Assembly (NCBI GenBank): GCA_944389455.1 | Contig: CALXMK010000004.1 | Coordinates: 62,001 to 126,000, forward strand | Origin: an uncultured Verrucomicrobiota bacterium | Lineage (GTDB): Bacteria; Verrucomicrobiota; Verrucomicrobiia; Limisphaerales; UBA1412 | DNA: 64,000 nt | Reading direction: 5' to 3' | Shown: positions 35,995 through 45,231 of the stretch, one piece after another | Position numbering within the stretch: the first letter of the stretch is position 1 | Layout: each line of letters starts with the position of its first letter | Position numbers and translations under genes: made by a program | Notes under the pieces: model-generated | Seen by the model: only the letters and a program-made list of their open reading frames with translations | Database searches by the model: none | Told to the model about the DNA's origin: nothing

Positions 35995-36058
35995 AGAAAA
36001 GGCATTAAATATATTGTAAGATTAATATTATAAGTAAGGATATTCTTCTTTTTGAAGG

Positions 36059-36090
36059 GAGCTCTTTGCATGAAGAGCTCTCTTTTTTTT
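36059..36090 (+). terminator. intrinsic terminator after the STAS gene
   Basis: GAGCTCTT (36059-36066) and AAGAGCTC (36073-36080) form a perfect stem with loop TGCATG. TC and eight T residues follow. Confidence 0.88.
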
Positions 36091-36179
36091 GGAAGATATT
36101 AGAAGAATTGCCTCTTTTAAGATAGATTTAGATGGAATTTTACTTTTTTTATGTAAAGATATGAGCTTTAATATTATTC

Positions 36180-39100
36180 ATGGAAAGGAAATATCTTTTT
36201 AAGAGTATCATATGTGCTTTAGCAGCTGTAACGGTTTCCGCAGAAGCTGCTGTTACACTGGTAGATCTCCGCTGTGAGTACATGGTTAATCCCATTGGTA
36301 TCAATGCGGAAAAACCTCGTTTGAGCTGGAAATTAAAATCAGACGCTCAGAATGAGAAACAGACTGCCTTTGAAGTGCTTGCTGCCTCGCGGCCAGAGCT
36401 ATTGACTCCGACTCAAGCAGATCTCTATTCCAGTGGTAAGATTGAGGGAGATTGGTCACACCTCTTTCCTTATATAGGTAAACGTCCAAGCGGAATGGAG
36501 CAGGTTTTTTGGAAGGTGCGTGTTTGGGATAAGAATGGTGAAGTGTCCGAATGGAGTCCTACAGCTATGTGGAGCTATGGTCCGGATGCTGAGGAAGATT
36601 GGAAGGGGGCTCAATGGATTAGTATGGATCCAAATTATTTAAAAGGAGGGAAGTCACTGGCTGCTAATTATTTTCTTGGAAAGGCGAATTGGATTTGGCT
36701 CAATGATGGCCAAGCAGCTGGAAAGCAGGCGAAAGGAGAAGCTTATTTCGCTAAGGAGATTGTTATTCCAGAGAATAAGCAGATTAAGTCTGCCGAGGCG
36801 GCTTTTGCTGTAGATGATAATTTTAGATTTTATTTAAATGGCAAATATAAGGGCGAAGGCAACACCTGGAGAAAACTTACTTTTATTGATTTGACGAAAG
36901 ATTTTAGGCACGGCAAGAATTTTGTTAGTATTCGTGCAGAGAATTCTTCTCCTGGGTATGCCGGTGCAGCGGGGGTTATTGTAGTCGTTTATACGGATGG
37001 CAGTGAGGATATATATGCTACGGATGGAACATGGCTTTCTTCTAAATCAGTGCCGCAAAAGTGGGAAACAAACGCTATGACGTCAGAAGGATGGGAGAAG
37101 AAGAGCACCGTTTTTGGAAAGGCAGGTATGCAGCCATGGGGAAATGTGAATGGGGCCAATGGATTACCCGATTTGCCGGCATTGCATTTCCGTAAAGAGT
37201 TTGTCCTAGATGAAAATAAAAAGATCAGGTCCGCTGTAGCGCATATTACCGGCTTGGGATTATTTGAACTGTATCTTAACGGGCAAAAGGTAGGAAATCA
37301 TGTGCTCGATGCTATGGTGACTGATTATACCAAAACGATTGCGTTCCAGACTCTGGATATTAAAAATAGCCTTCTCAATGGAGAGAATGCCGTAGGTGTT
37401 ATGCTGGGGAACGGCCGCTATACTAATCCGAGGGTAGGTATTCATTATGGTCAGCCTGTGACTCGGATGTTGATGAGGGTGGAGTATGAAGATGGTACTA
37501 TTCAGGAGATTGTAACAGATGAAAGCTGGATGGCTACCGATCAAGGACCTATTCGTTTTAATAATGAATTTGATGGAGAAATTTATGATGCTCGTATGGA
37601 GCTGCCCGGTTGGAGTATGGTCGGTTATGAAGCTGAAAAGTGGATGAAGTCGGTTCAGTTGAGTAAGGATCTAATTGCTCCCGGCAAAGCCAAAGCTCAG
37701 ATGATGCCTCCTATCCGCGTGACGGAAGTTATCAAACCGAAAAGTGTTAAATTGACTCAGCGTGGAACCTATATGGTTGATATGGGGCAAAATATGGTAG
37801 GTTTTTGTCGTATCAAGGCTAAAGGCCCAGAAGGAACAACTATTAAATTAGTTCATGCTGAGACCTTAAAACCGGATGGTAACCTGTTTATGGCAAATCT
37901 CCGTTCTGCTCGTGTAACTGATCGTTATACGATGAAAGGCCGTGAAGTGGAGGTTTATCAACCCCGTTTTGTATATCATGGTTTCCGTTTTGTAGAGGTT
38001 ACCGGGTATCCAGGTGATATGACGGTAGATGATATTGAAGGATGTGTAGTTCATGATGATTTGGATAGAATCGGTTATTTTGAGACAAGTAATCCATTAG
38101 TAAACCAGATTTATCACAATATCTTCTGGGGAGTTCGCGGTAACTACCGCAGTATGCCTACTGATTGTCCTCAGCGGGATGAACGCTTAGGTTGGTTAGG
38201 AGATCGTGCCGCAGAATCTGAAGGAGAAGCCTTGCTCTTTAATACAGCGCCGCTGTATTCCAAGTGGCTGCGTGATATGTCTGACTCGCAGCTGGAGAAC
38301 GGAAGTGTTTCGGATGTGAGTCCTAATTACTGGAAGCTTTATAATGATAATGTGACTTGGCCCAGCGCTACCATTATGATCCCGAATGTTCTTTATAGAC
38401 AATATGGGGATATTGGAATTATTGCGGAGCATTATCCCAGTATGAAGAAGTGGATGGATCATATGATTAAGACACAGGTGAAAGATAATATCATTTTGCA
38501 TGATACCTATGGGGACTGGTGTTGTCCGCCGGAATCACCTGAGCTGATTCACTCGAAAGATCCTTTGCGTAAGACGGCGGGTCCTGTTCTTTCCACTACT
38601 TATTTCTATGGGAATCTTCGTTTGATGGAGAAGTATGCTAATCTCTTGAATAAGAATGAAGATGCTAAGTATTGGAGTGAACAAGCTGTTAAGATGAAAG
38701 AGGCTTTTATCGCTAAATATTATAATAAAGAGAAGAAGTGTTTTGATAACGGATCACAGACTTCCAGTGTTCTGCCTCTTTTCTTTGATATGATACCGGA
38801 AGGAGAGTCAGAGGCTGTTTTTGAGCAACTGGTTAACAAAATCATGGTTCATACCAAAGGCCATATCGGTGTAGGATTGGTTGGTGCGCAGTATCTGAAT
38901 CGCGTGCTTTCTGATTATAATCGCAGTGATATTTCTTGGAAACTGGCTACCAATACAGATTTCCCTAGCTGGGGATATATGGTCAAGAACGGTGCTACGA
39001 CCATTTGGGAACTCTGGAATGGAGATACAGCCAATCCGGGAATGAATTCACATAATCATGTGATGCTAATTGGTGATTTGAATGTGTGGTTCCATGAACG

Positions 39101-39368
39101 CTTGGCTGGAATTAGACCGGCAGAGCCAGGATATAAGAAAATCCTATTTAAACCTGAACCAGTGAAAGGGATTGATTATGTCAAAGCTTCTCTGGAAACT
39201 CCTTATGGCAAGGCATCCAGTCATTGGACAGTGAAGGAGAATAAATTCGTCCTTAATATAGAAGTTCCGGCCAATACTGAGGCGGATGTTATCTTGCCTG
39301 ATGGCAATAGTCAGAAGGTTGGCTCCGGGGCTTATACCTTTGAGATAGTGAAGCCGAGCCAACTTTGA
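36180..39368 (+). CDS. alpha-L-rhamnosidase, glycoside hydrolase family 78
   Basis: This 1062-residue exported enzyme releases terminal L-rhamnose from plant or microbial polysaccharides and glycosides. A signal peptide (about residues 1-23, ending VSAEA) precedes the Bac_rhamnosid N-terminal domain with DLRCEYMVNPIGI and PRLSWKL. Inserted jellyroll domains follow. The (alpha/alpha)6 barrel holds the family motif MPTDCPQRDERLGWLGDRA near residue 658, with catalytic acid residues, and ATTIWELWNGD near residue 940. A C-terminal beta-sandwich carries a TPYGKASSHWTV block. It is a single gene with its own terminator. Its presence suggests use of rhamnose-containing glycans. Confidence 0.95.
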   Translation: MERKYLFKSIICALAAVTVSAEAAVTLVDLRCEYMVNPIGINAEKPRLSWKLKSDAQNEKQTAFEVLAASRPELLTPTQADLYSSGKIEGDWSHLFPYIGKRPSGMEQVFWKVRVWDKNGEVSEWSPTAMWSYGPDAEEDWKGAQWISMDPNYLKGGKSLAANYFLGKANWIWLNDGQAAGKQAKGEAYFAKEIVIPENKQIKSAEAAFAVDDNFRFYLNGKYKGEGNTWRKLTFIDLTKDFRHGKNFVSIRAENSSPGYAGAAGVIVVVYTDGSEDIYATDGTWLSSKSVPQKWETNAMTSEGWEKKSTVFGKAGMQPWGNVNGANGLPDLPALHFRKEFVLDENKKIRSAVAHITGLGLFELYLNGQKVGNHVLDAMVTDYTKTIAFQTLDIKNSLLNGENAVGVMLGNGRYTNPRVGIHYGQPVTRMLMRVEYEDGTIQEIVTDESWMATDQGPIRFNNEFDGEIYDARMELPGWSMVGYEAEKWMKSVQLSKDLIAPGKAKAQMMPPIRVTEVIKPKSVKLTQRGTYMVDMGQNMVGFCRIKAKGPEGTTIKLVHAETLKPDGNLFMANLRSARVTDRYTMKGREVEVYQPRFVYHGFRFVEVTGYPGDMTVDDIEGCVVHDDLDRIGYFETSNPLVNQIYHNIFWGVRGNYRSMPTDCPQRDERLGWLGDRAAESEGEALLFNTAPLYSKWLRDMSDSQLENGSVSDVSPNYWKLYNDNVTWPSATIMIPNVLYRQYGDIGIIAEHYPSMKKWMDHMIKTQVKDNIILHDTYGDWCCPPESPELIHSKDPLRKTAGPVLSTTYFYGNLRLMEKYANLLNKNEDAKYWSEQAVKMKEAFIAKYYNKEKKCFDNGSQTSSVLPLFFDMIPEGESEAVFEQLVNKIMVHTKGHIGVGLVGAQYLNRVLSDYNRSDISWKLATNTDFPSWGYMVKNGATTIWELWNGDTANPGMNSHNHVMLIGDLNVWFHERLAGIRPAEPGYKKILFKPEPVKGIDYVKASLETPYGKASSHWTVKENKFVLNIEVPANTEADVILPDGNSQKVGSGAYTFEIVKPSQL

Positions 39369-39415
39369 TTAGGTTTTATCTGTTGTCTAGCAATAGATAA
39401 GTTGTTATAGTCTTC

Positions 39416-39452
39416 GCCTGCCGGAGGGAATTTCTCTCCGGCAGGCATTTTT
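39416..39452 (+). terminator. intrinsic terminator after the GH78 gene
   Basis: GCCTGCCGGAG (39416-39426) pairs perfectly with CTCCGGCAGGC (39436-39446), and ATTTTT follows. Confidence 0.85.
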
Positions 39453-39482
39453 AATTAAATTCTTAAAGAAGGAAGTGTAAGA

Positions 39483-39806
39483 TTGACAACAGCATGGTGT
39501 TACTTATTGATAGCCGGTATTTGTGAGATTTGTTGGCCGATAGGATTGAAGGTGATGAATTTTCCTGGTCGCCGGATATTGGGTATCGTAATGGTGATTC
39601 TAGCTTTTATCTTCAGTTCGCTTTTTCTTTGGTTAGCGCAGAGGAATATTCCGATCGGAACAGCTTATGCGGTTTGGACAGGGATAGGCGCAGCTGGAAC
39701 AATGCTTGTAGGGATTATTTTCTGGCATGATCCTTTGACTTTATGGAGAGTGTTGGGAGTAATGATGATTGTGGGAGGAGTGGTGCTTCTCAAAGTTGCA
39801 TCTTAG
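39483..39806 (+). CDS. small multidrug resistance family exporter, SugE/Gdx type
   Basis: This 107-residue protein has four membrane helices. The SMR-conserved glutamate is in AGICEICWPIGLK (about residue 15), and the diagnostic PIGTAYAVWTGIGAAG block lies near residue 57. These features fit the Gdx (formerly SugE) subgroup, which exports guanidinium in exchange for protons. The start is TTG, with AAGAAGGAAG 9 bases upstream. No guanidine riboswitch fold is evident in the 110 bases before the gene. It could work as a homodimer. Confidence 0.85.
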   Translation: MTTAWCYLLIAGICEICWPIGLKVMNFPGRRILGIVMVILAFIFSSLFLWLAQRNIPIGTAYAVWTGIGAAGTMLVGIIFWHDPLTLWRVLGVMMIVGGVVLLKVAS

Positions 39807-39844
39807 CAGGTAATCTGTGAAAAAATTTTGATGAATGAGAAATT

Positions 39845-40735
39845 ATGAGTAATTTTGATAAGAGAACGGATGTGCGAGGTTTACAGATTGCAGGGATGGA
39901 GCTGAGCAAAAATTTTAAACCTTATCCAAAAGCCAGTCGGGTTTTATTTGATCTGGATGGAACTCTTTCATTGATGAGAGGAGGATGGGGAGATGTTATG
40001 TTGGGACTGTTTATGGAGAGAATTAGTCCCTTCCCGGGAGAAAGCAGAGAGGATTTGGAGAATCTTCTCAGGGAAGATATGCTCAAAGAGAGTGGGAAGC
40101 CGGTTATAAGCCAATTTGTTCGCTTTGTCGGACGTCAGCAAGAGCGTTGTTGCAAGGGAGATTCCCCCGAGAGAATGTATCAGGAGTTTATACACAGAAT
40201 GGGTAAGATTTCGGATCAGCGTCGGCAGGATATGTTGAGCGGCAAACGTAGTAAAGAGAGTATATTGGTGCCAGGAGTCGACAGAATGCTTCATGAGCTG
40301 CGCCAGAGGGGGTTGATTTTATATTTAGCCAGCGGTTCTAATATAGAATTGGTTAAACGAGAAATAGAAGAATTGGGAGTGGCAGATTTTTTTGAAGAAC
40401 GGGTTTATGGGGATAGTCCTGGTTTTTCCAAACATAGTGTGATTGAGAAAATTTTGAGTGAGCCAGGGGTAAGCAGTGAGAATCTGATTGCTTTTGGGGA
40501 TGGTTTTGTTGAGATTAGTGAGACGACTCGAGTCGGAGGCTTGGCCGTGGCTGTAGCTAGCGATGAATCGTTGGTAAATCTGGCAGTATCCGGTAAGACG
40601 TATCCGCCACAAAAAGAGATCATTTATCCGAAAAAGAGGAATTTGCTTTTGCGAGCAGGGGCTACGGTGGTTATGGGAGATTACCGGAACGCAGCCGAAA
40701 GAGCGGCTGTTCTCTTAGGAGAGAAGAGAATTTGA
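39845..40735 (+). CDS. HAD-superfamily phosphatase
   Basis: The 296-residue protein contains a haloacid-dehalogenase fold. Motif I is LFDLDGTLSLMRGG near residue 38, followed by a helical cap, a motif II-like YLASGSN, a lysine near KRNLLLR and motif IV LIAFGDGFVEI. About 35 residues precede the core, and the last 45 contain a possible extra element (PPQKEIIYPKKR...GATVVMGDY). The substrate is unknown. The next gene follows after 41 bases and is probably co-transcribed. Confidence 0.82.
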   Translation: MSNFDKRTDVRGLQIAGMELSKNFKPYPKASRVLFDLDGTLSLMRGGWGDVMLGLFMERISPFPGESREDLENLLREDMLKESGKPVISQFVRFVGRQQERCCKGDSPERMYQEFIHRMGKISDQRRQDMLSGKRSKESILVPGVDRMLHELRQRGLILYLASGSNIELVKREIEELGVADFFEERVYGDSPGFSKHSVIEKILSEPGVSSENLIAFGDGFVEISETTRVGGLAVAVASDESLVNLAVSGKTYPPQKEIIYPKKRNLLLRAGATVVMGDYRNAAERAAVLLGEKRI

Positions 40736-40776
40736 TTTTTGAATAAAAGTAAATAAAATATCACAGTATATAGATT

Positions 40777-41916
40777 ATGAATACATCCCATCCCTCGTTT
40801 GATTCTATTTATCCTGATTTAGATACATCGACAATTCGGGTGTTTCCGTTGGAAAAGCGTCGGAGTATGACTCAATTGAAAGATGTGTTGGTCACTCCTT
40901 CAGAAGAGCCCAAAGCTTTTCCTACTGAGGCAGAGCCGCAGCTGCAATCGTGTGTGGAGGCTATTCGCCGTGCTCGTTCTCAGGGAGCAGCTGTAATTTT
41001 GATGTATGGAGCTCACCTGATTAAGAATGGAGGATCTGCGCTGCTTATTGAGCTGATGCGCCGCGGTTGGGTAACCCATTTGGCGACTAATGGAGCAGGT
41101 GCGATTCATGATTGGGAGTTTTCATATTGTGGAGTTTCTACTGAAAGCGTAAAAGATAATGTGGCGCGTGGTATTTTTGGGGCATGGAATGAGACAGGCA
41201 AGAATATTTTGCTTGCTTTGATGTGTGGAGGAATCAGGGGTTGGGGATTTGGAGAATCTCTTGGATATTGGGTGATGGAGAATGGGGGGGTAGTTCCTGA
41301 AGCGGAGGAACTCATGGAGAAGATATGCCAATATCCGACGGATGATAATACGGCTGCGAGAGCGGATTTTCTCTTTGCTATCAATAATGGACTGCGTACT
41401 GGTCGCTATCGTACACGCCATGCTAATAAACAAACTTCTGTAGTGGGAAATGCCTGGAAACTGAAAGTTCCTTTTACTGTCCATCCGGGGATTGGATACG
41501 ATATTTTCACTGTTAATCCATTTTATAACGGAGCGGTTATAGGACGTGCAGGAGGAATTGATTTTCGGAAGTTTTCCGCTTCTGTGGAGAATTTAACCAA
41601 TGGAGTGGTGCTGAGCGTGGGGTCAGCGATCATGGCTCCCCAGGTTTTTGAAAAAAGCCTGAGTGTTGTGCATAATTTACGCTTCCAGAAGAAACGTCCT
41701 CCTATAACGGGACATTCCTTCTATGTGGTAGATTTGCAGGAAGGGGGAAAATGGGATTGGAGTCAGGGAGAGCCTCCAAAAGATCATCCCGAGTATTATC
41801 TGCGTTTTTGCAAGAGTTTCTCCCGCATGGGAGGAGAAATGAAATATCTCTGCTGTGATAACATTACTTTTATTCATAATTTACTGACTCGCTTGGGGAC
41901 TAGAGAGGATAGTTAA
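40777..41916 (+). CDS. deoxyhypusine-synthase-like conserved protein
   Basis: The 379-residue protein has a deoxyhypusine-synthase/NAD-binding-fold look: VILMYGAHLIKNGGSALLIELM, then VTHLATNGAGAIHDWEFSYCG near residue 105, and GGIRGWGFGESLG. It closely recalls a poorly studied bacterial family of uncharacterised proteins. Bacteria do not make hypusine, so a different reaction on a sugar or polyamine is likely. It is next to a HAD phosphatase, a pairing that suggests a phosphorylated intermediate, possibly a heptose-like sugar. That link is my inference and is not proven. The lysine region expected for a deoxyhypusine intermediate is not clearly seen. Confidence 0.6.
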   Translation: MNTSHPSFDSIYPDLDTSTIRVFPLEKRRSMTQLKDVLVTPSEEPKAFPTEAEPQLQSCVEAIRRARSQGAAVILMYGAHLIKNGGSALLIELMRRGWVTHLATNGAGAIHDWEFSYCGVSTESVKDNVARGIFGAWNETGKNILLALMCGGIRGWGFGESLGYWVMENGGVVPEAEELMEKICQYPTDDNTAARADFLFAINNGLRTGRYRTRHANKQTSVVGNAWKLKVPFTVHPGIGYDIFTVNPFYNGAVIGRAGGIDFRKFSASVENLTNGVVLSVGSAIMAPQVFEKSLSVVHNLRFQKKRPPITGHSFYVVDLQEGGKWDWSQGEPPKDHPEYYLRFCKSFSRMGGEMKYLCCDNITFIHNLLTRLGTREDS

Positions 41917-42005
41917 GTTTAATAAGAGAGCCACTTCAGCTAACGTCTCGGATTTCAGAGTAGGGAAAACTGGACAGCAGAACTCGAGATCTGCATAATG
42001 ACAAG

Positions 42006-42428
42006 GTGAAGTCATTGACAGAATATATTGTGATTGAGTGTCCCAATAAAATGGGATTTGTGAACCTGACCTCAGAGGTGAGGAAATATGTTCGTAAAAG
42101 CGGTGTTCAGGAGGGACTCTGTTTGGTAAACGCAATGCACATTACGGCTTCGGTTTTTATTAATGATGCCGAAAGCGGATTGTTGCATGATTTCGGAGTT
42201 TGGCTGGAAAAATTGGCCCCACATAATCCTTCTTTGGAAGCATATCAGCATCATTATACAGGAGAAGATAATGCAGATGCGCATCTTAAACGCCAAATCA
42301 TGGGACGAGAGGTTGTTGTAGCGATTACACGTGGAGAGTTGGATTTTGGCCCATGGGAGCAGATTTATTATGGTGAGTTTGATGGACAGCGACGTAAGCG
42401 GGTCTTAGTCAAAATCATTGGTGAATAG
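42006..42428 (+). CDS. YjbQ family (UPF0047) protein
   Basis: The 140-residue protein carries the YjbQ/UPF0047 fold, a small beta barrel with a conserved metal-type site. Visible blocks are [23 protein letters not shown], ending in the conserved NDxExGL region, [19 protein letters not shown] and [18 protein letters not shown]. Members have been reported to have secondary thiamine-phosphate synthase activity in E. coli, but the physiological role is unclear. The start is GTG. The gene ends 136 bases before tRNA-Ile. Confidence 0.9.
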   Translation: MKSLTEYIVIECPNKMGFVNLTSEVRKYVRKSGVQEGLCLVNAMHITASVFINDAESGLLHDFGVWLEKLAPHNPSLEAYQHHYTGEDNADAHLKRQIMGREVVVAITRGELDFGPWEQIYYGEFDGQRRKRVLVKIIGE

Positions 42429-42563
42429 TAAAGAGACGCCTTTTAGGCTCTTAAAGAGAGAGTTTATTTATGTCGAGAGACTGAAAAATGATTTTCTGTA
42501 AAAAAGTCTGAGTAAAATCCTTGATTTAAGCTGAAAGCTTGTTTAGAGTAGGTACGTCTTATT

Positions 42564-42639
42564 GGGCCCATAGCTCAGTGGTTAGAGCAGGCGACTCATA
42601 ATCGCTTGGTCGGGGGTTCAAGTCCCTCTGGGCCCACCA
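42564..42639 (+). tRNA. tRNA-Ile2 (CAU anticodon, lysidine-type)
   Basis: Acceptor GGGCCCA pairs with TGGGCCC, and the anticodon loop CTCATAA shows CAT (42597-42599). The body is nearly identical to the E. coli minor isoleucine tRNA, whose CAU is changed to a lysidine so that it reads AUA. This is therefore called tRNA-Ile2 rather than tRNA-Met. CCA is encoded. A promoter pair TTGATT (42521) and TAGAGT (42544) has a 17-base spacer. Confidence 0.9.
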
Positions 42640-42832
42640 TAATTTTCATCTTTTTATCCCACTTATTTAAAATAATCACAAAAAGAGCTTGATTTGGAGT
42701 TAACTCCAGAATTTAAACTCTGAAATTAGCCTTGGAGGAGTTCCGAAAAGAGCTGAAAAAGATAATTTATATTGAGATTTATTACCTGTCATTCCGAGTG
42801 ATAAATAGATTTTTGAATTATCAGAGGATGAA

Positions 42833-42907
42833 ATGAATAAAATTATAATTGAAGAGAGTGATTATTGCCTGCGCCGTCGGAATAATTGTGTTGGAGTTAT
42901 ATTCTGA
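42833..42907 (+). CDS. possible microprotein of 24 residues
   Basis: An ATG with AGAGGATGAA immediately upstream opens a frame of 24 codons (MNKIIIEESDYCLRRR, then a short end). It lies 25 bases before the aldo/keto reductase gene. It could be a leader peptide or chance, and the Shine-Dalgarno sequence is the only support. Confidence 0.2.
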   Translation: MNKIIIEESDYCLRRRNNCVGVIF

Positions 42908-42932
42908 AAAAGAGAAATAGAGAAAATTTGCT

Positions 42933-43946
42933 ATGAAATATAAAGAGTTAGGAAGGTCTGAAATCTGGGTTTCGGCTCTTGGACTGGGGTTGATGCCATT
43001 GGCTGGAACTTATGGGGCTTCTGTTGAGGAATCGCAGGGATATAATTTACTGGAAGAGGCTCTGGAGCTGGGAATCAATTTTTGGGATACAGCTGATATT
43101 TACGGGGTTGATTATTCCGGCGAAAAATTTCTGGCTCCCATTTTGAAAGATCGCCGCGAAGAGGTTATTCTGGCTACAAAGTTCGGTTTTTGCCTTAAGC
43201 CAGGTTATCATGATGGATTTTTACCGAATTCGACTTATTTAAATACAAGGCCTGAGTACATTCATCAGGCGGTTGATGCCAGCTTGCTTCGCTTAGGTAC
43301 GGACTATATCGATCTCTACTATGCACATCGACTGGATCCCCAAGTTCCCGTAGAAGAAACGGTTGGGGCAATGGGGGAATTGGTTAAAGCGGGCAAGGTG
43401 AAGGCGATTGGTCTGAGTGAATGTACTGCGGAAGATTTGCTCAGAGGAAATAAAGAATATCCCATCACTGCAGTAGAGAGTGAGTTTTCACTGATAAGCT
43501 CCTCTGCGAGAGAGGAAATAATTCCTCTCTGTTTGAAGTTAGGAGTTTCTTTTATTCCTTTTGCCCCGTTGGGGAGAGGATTAGTAAGTTCCCAGTTGGA
43601 GAGTAAAACTCCGGCTGAAGGAGATTTTCGCAGCCGGCTGCCCCGTTTCCAGGGAGAGAGTTTAGAGCGAAATAGAAAGCTGTCGCGGGAATTAAGATTA
43701 TATGCCGAAAGATTAGGGTATACAGCTGCCCAGTTATCCCTGGCTTGGGTAATGGCACAGGGAGAGCATCTGATACCGATTCCCGGAACAAGCAGAATCG
43801 AGCATCTTAAGAAGAATGCCCAAAGTGCAGAGATTGTCCTCAGTGAGGAGAACTTGAATCGGATCAATACAATTCTCAGAGAGAATCCTCCAGCTGGAGA
43901 ACGATATGGAGAGAATGAGAATAAATTCCTTAAAAGAAAAGTTTAA
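42933..43946 (+). CDS. aldo/keto reductase
   Basis: This 337-residue (alpha/beta)8-barrel oxidoreductase uses NADPH to reduce aldehydes or ketones. The catalytic tetrad is visible: aspartate and tyrosine in FWDTADIYG (about residues 47-58), lysine in LATKFGF (about 84) and histidine in YYAHRLD (about 131). Cofactor residues lie in IPGTSRIEHL...NAQSAEI near the C terminus. It resembles the large oxidoreductase group that includes YghZ and Tas. The stop codon is only four bases before the start of the DUF362 gene. Confidence 0.9.
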   Translation: MKYKELGRSEIWVSALGLGLMPLAGTYGASVEESQGYNLLEEALELGINFWDTADIYGVDYSGEKFLAPILKDRREEVILATKFGFCLKPGYHDGFLPNSTYLNTRPEYIHQAVDASLLRLGTDYIDLYYAHRLDPQVPVEETVGAMGELVKAGKVKAIGLSECTAEDLLRGNKEYPITAVESEFSLISSSAREEIIPLCLKLGVSFIPFAPLGRGLVSSQLESKTPAEGDFRSRLPRFQGESLERNRKLSRELRLYAERLGYTAAQLSLAWVMAQGEHLIPIPGTSRIEHLKKNAQSAEIVLSEENLNRINTILRENPPAGERYGENENKFLKRKV

Positions 43947-43950
43947 TATC

Positions 43951-45042
43951 ATGAAACAAAACTATAATAAAAAATCGAAATATATTGAAAAGCAGATGCA
44001 GTCGCATGAAGAACTCTGCTGCCGTCAGCAGGATTATGCGTGGAAATTTGATCGCCGTGATTTCTTAAAAACAACTACTTTAGCCGGAGTTGGTGCTCTG
44101 TTTACAACTCTTGGAGCAAAGGCTTCTGAGACTAAGAAGATTTCTTCAGAGGAAAAGCCTAAAGTATTTATGACAAAGGAAATCACCTCTGCGAGCCTAA
44201 TGAAGATTTATCAAGCATTGGATCGTCCCGCAAAAGGGAAAAATGTAGCGGTGAAGATTTCTACCGGAGAGCCGGGCGGACATAATTTCCTGGATCCTAA
44301 TTTGATTAAGGAACTGGTTCAATCGGTTAAAGGAACCATTATCGAGTGTAATACCGCTTATGGCGGCGGACGCGCTACAACGGAAGCTCATCGTAAAGCT
44401 GCCGAAGCACACGGTTTTACCGCTATTGCTAAAGTGGATATCATGGATGAGGAAGGAGATATTTCACTTCCGGTCAAAGGCGGTACCCATTTAAAAGAAG
44501 ATTTTGTGGGCAAGAACTTTATAAATTATGATTTTGTGGTTGTTCTTTCCCATTTCAAAGGTCATGCCATGGGAGGTTTTGGTGGTGCCGTAAAAAATAT
44601 CTCTATCGGTATAGCCTCGGCTACCGGTAAATGTTGGATTCATACGGCAGGCAAGGTAAAGAAAGATCTTTGGCAGAATTTACCCAAACAGGATTATTTT
44701 CTGGAATCTATGGCAGAAGCGGCTAAAGCGGTTGCAGATCATTGTGGAGAAAAAATTCTTTATATCAATGTAGCCAATAAGCTTTCTGTAGATTGCGATT
44801 GTGATTCGAGTCCGGAGGATCCCAAAATGTCTGATATTGGAATTCTGGCTTCTCTTGATCCTGTGGCGGTGGATAAAGCGACAGTGGATATGGTTTATGC
44901 TTCAAAAGATCCGGGTAAATCTCATTTGATTGAGAGAATGGAGTCTCGTCATGGAATTCATACCTTGGAGCATGGAGAGAAGATTGGGCTCGGTTCCATG
45001 GCGTATGAACTTGTAGATTTAGATACAGTCAAGCAGGCCTGA
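43951..45042 (+). CDS. DUF362 protein with twin-arginine signal
   Basis: From the ATG at 43951 the protein has 363 residues. A long N-terminal stretch precedes a twin-arginine motif RRDFLKTTTLAGVGALF, which indicates folded export through the Tat pathway. The DUF362 domain follows: KISTGEPGGHNFLDP, GFGGAVKNISIGIAS and a CDCDSSP segment late in the chain. Tat export suggests a cofactor, perhaps an iron-sulfur centre. The function of the family is not established. The tight linkage to the upstream reductase suggests a shared pathway. Confidence 0.75.
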   Translation: MKQNYNKKSKYIEKQMQSHEELCCRQQDYAWKFDRRDFLKTTTLAGVGALFTTLGAKASETKKISSEEKPKVFMTKEITSASLMKIYQALDRPAKGKNVAVKISTGEPGGHNFLDPNLIKELVQSVKGTIIECNTAYGGGRATTEAHRKAAEAHGFTAIAKVDIMDEEGDISLPVKGGTHLKEDFVGKNFINYDFVVVLSHFKGHAMGGFGGAVKNISIGIASATGKCWIHTAGKVKKDLWQNLPKQDYFLESMAEAAKAVADHCGEKILYINVANKLSVDCDCDSSPEDPKMSDIGILASLDPVAVDKATVDMVYASKDPGKSHLIERMESRHGIHTLEHGEKIGLGSMAYELVDLDTVKQA

Positions 45043-45087
45043 AACTTAAGTAAATATATTGATTAGCCTCCTCTTTGATGAGGATTA

Positions 45088-45123
45088 AAGGAAGGAAGAG
45101 CCCAAGCTCCTCTTTCCTTTTTT
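45088..45123 (+). terminator. intrinsic terminator after the DUF362 gene
   Basis: A 14-base arm (45088-45101) pairs with 45106-45119, with one mismatch and one wobble, around loop CCAA. A T run then follows. Confidence 0.75.
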
Positions 45124-45231
45124 ATGGAATAAAAGCAGTTTGAGAACAAAAAGAGCTGCTATAGAATTTTATTTATAACTATTTCTTTATAAGCTTGTTG
45201 TATTTGTTTTTTTGCTATACGTAAAAGTTAT

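Noticed and set aside
39369..39482. Guanidine riboswitch upstream of the SugE/Gdx gene
   Set aside because: The 110 bases are largely taken by the terminator of the GH78 gene, and no ACGR-type hairpins are visible.
42564..42639. tRNA-Met call from the CAU anticodon
   Set aside because: The body is nearly identical to the E. coli lysidine-type tRNA-Ile2 and differs from Met tRNAs.
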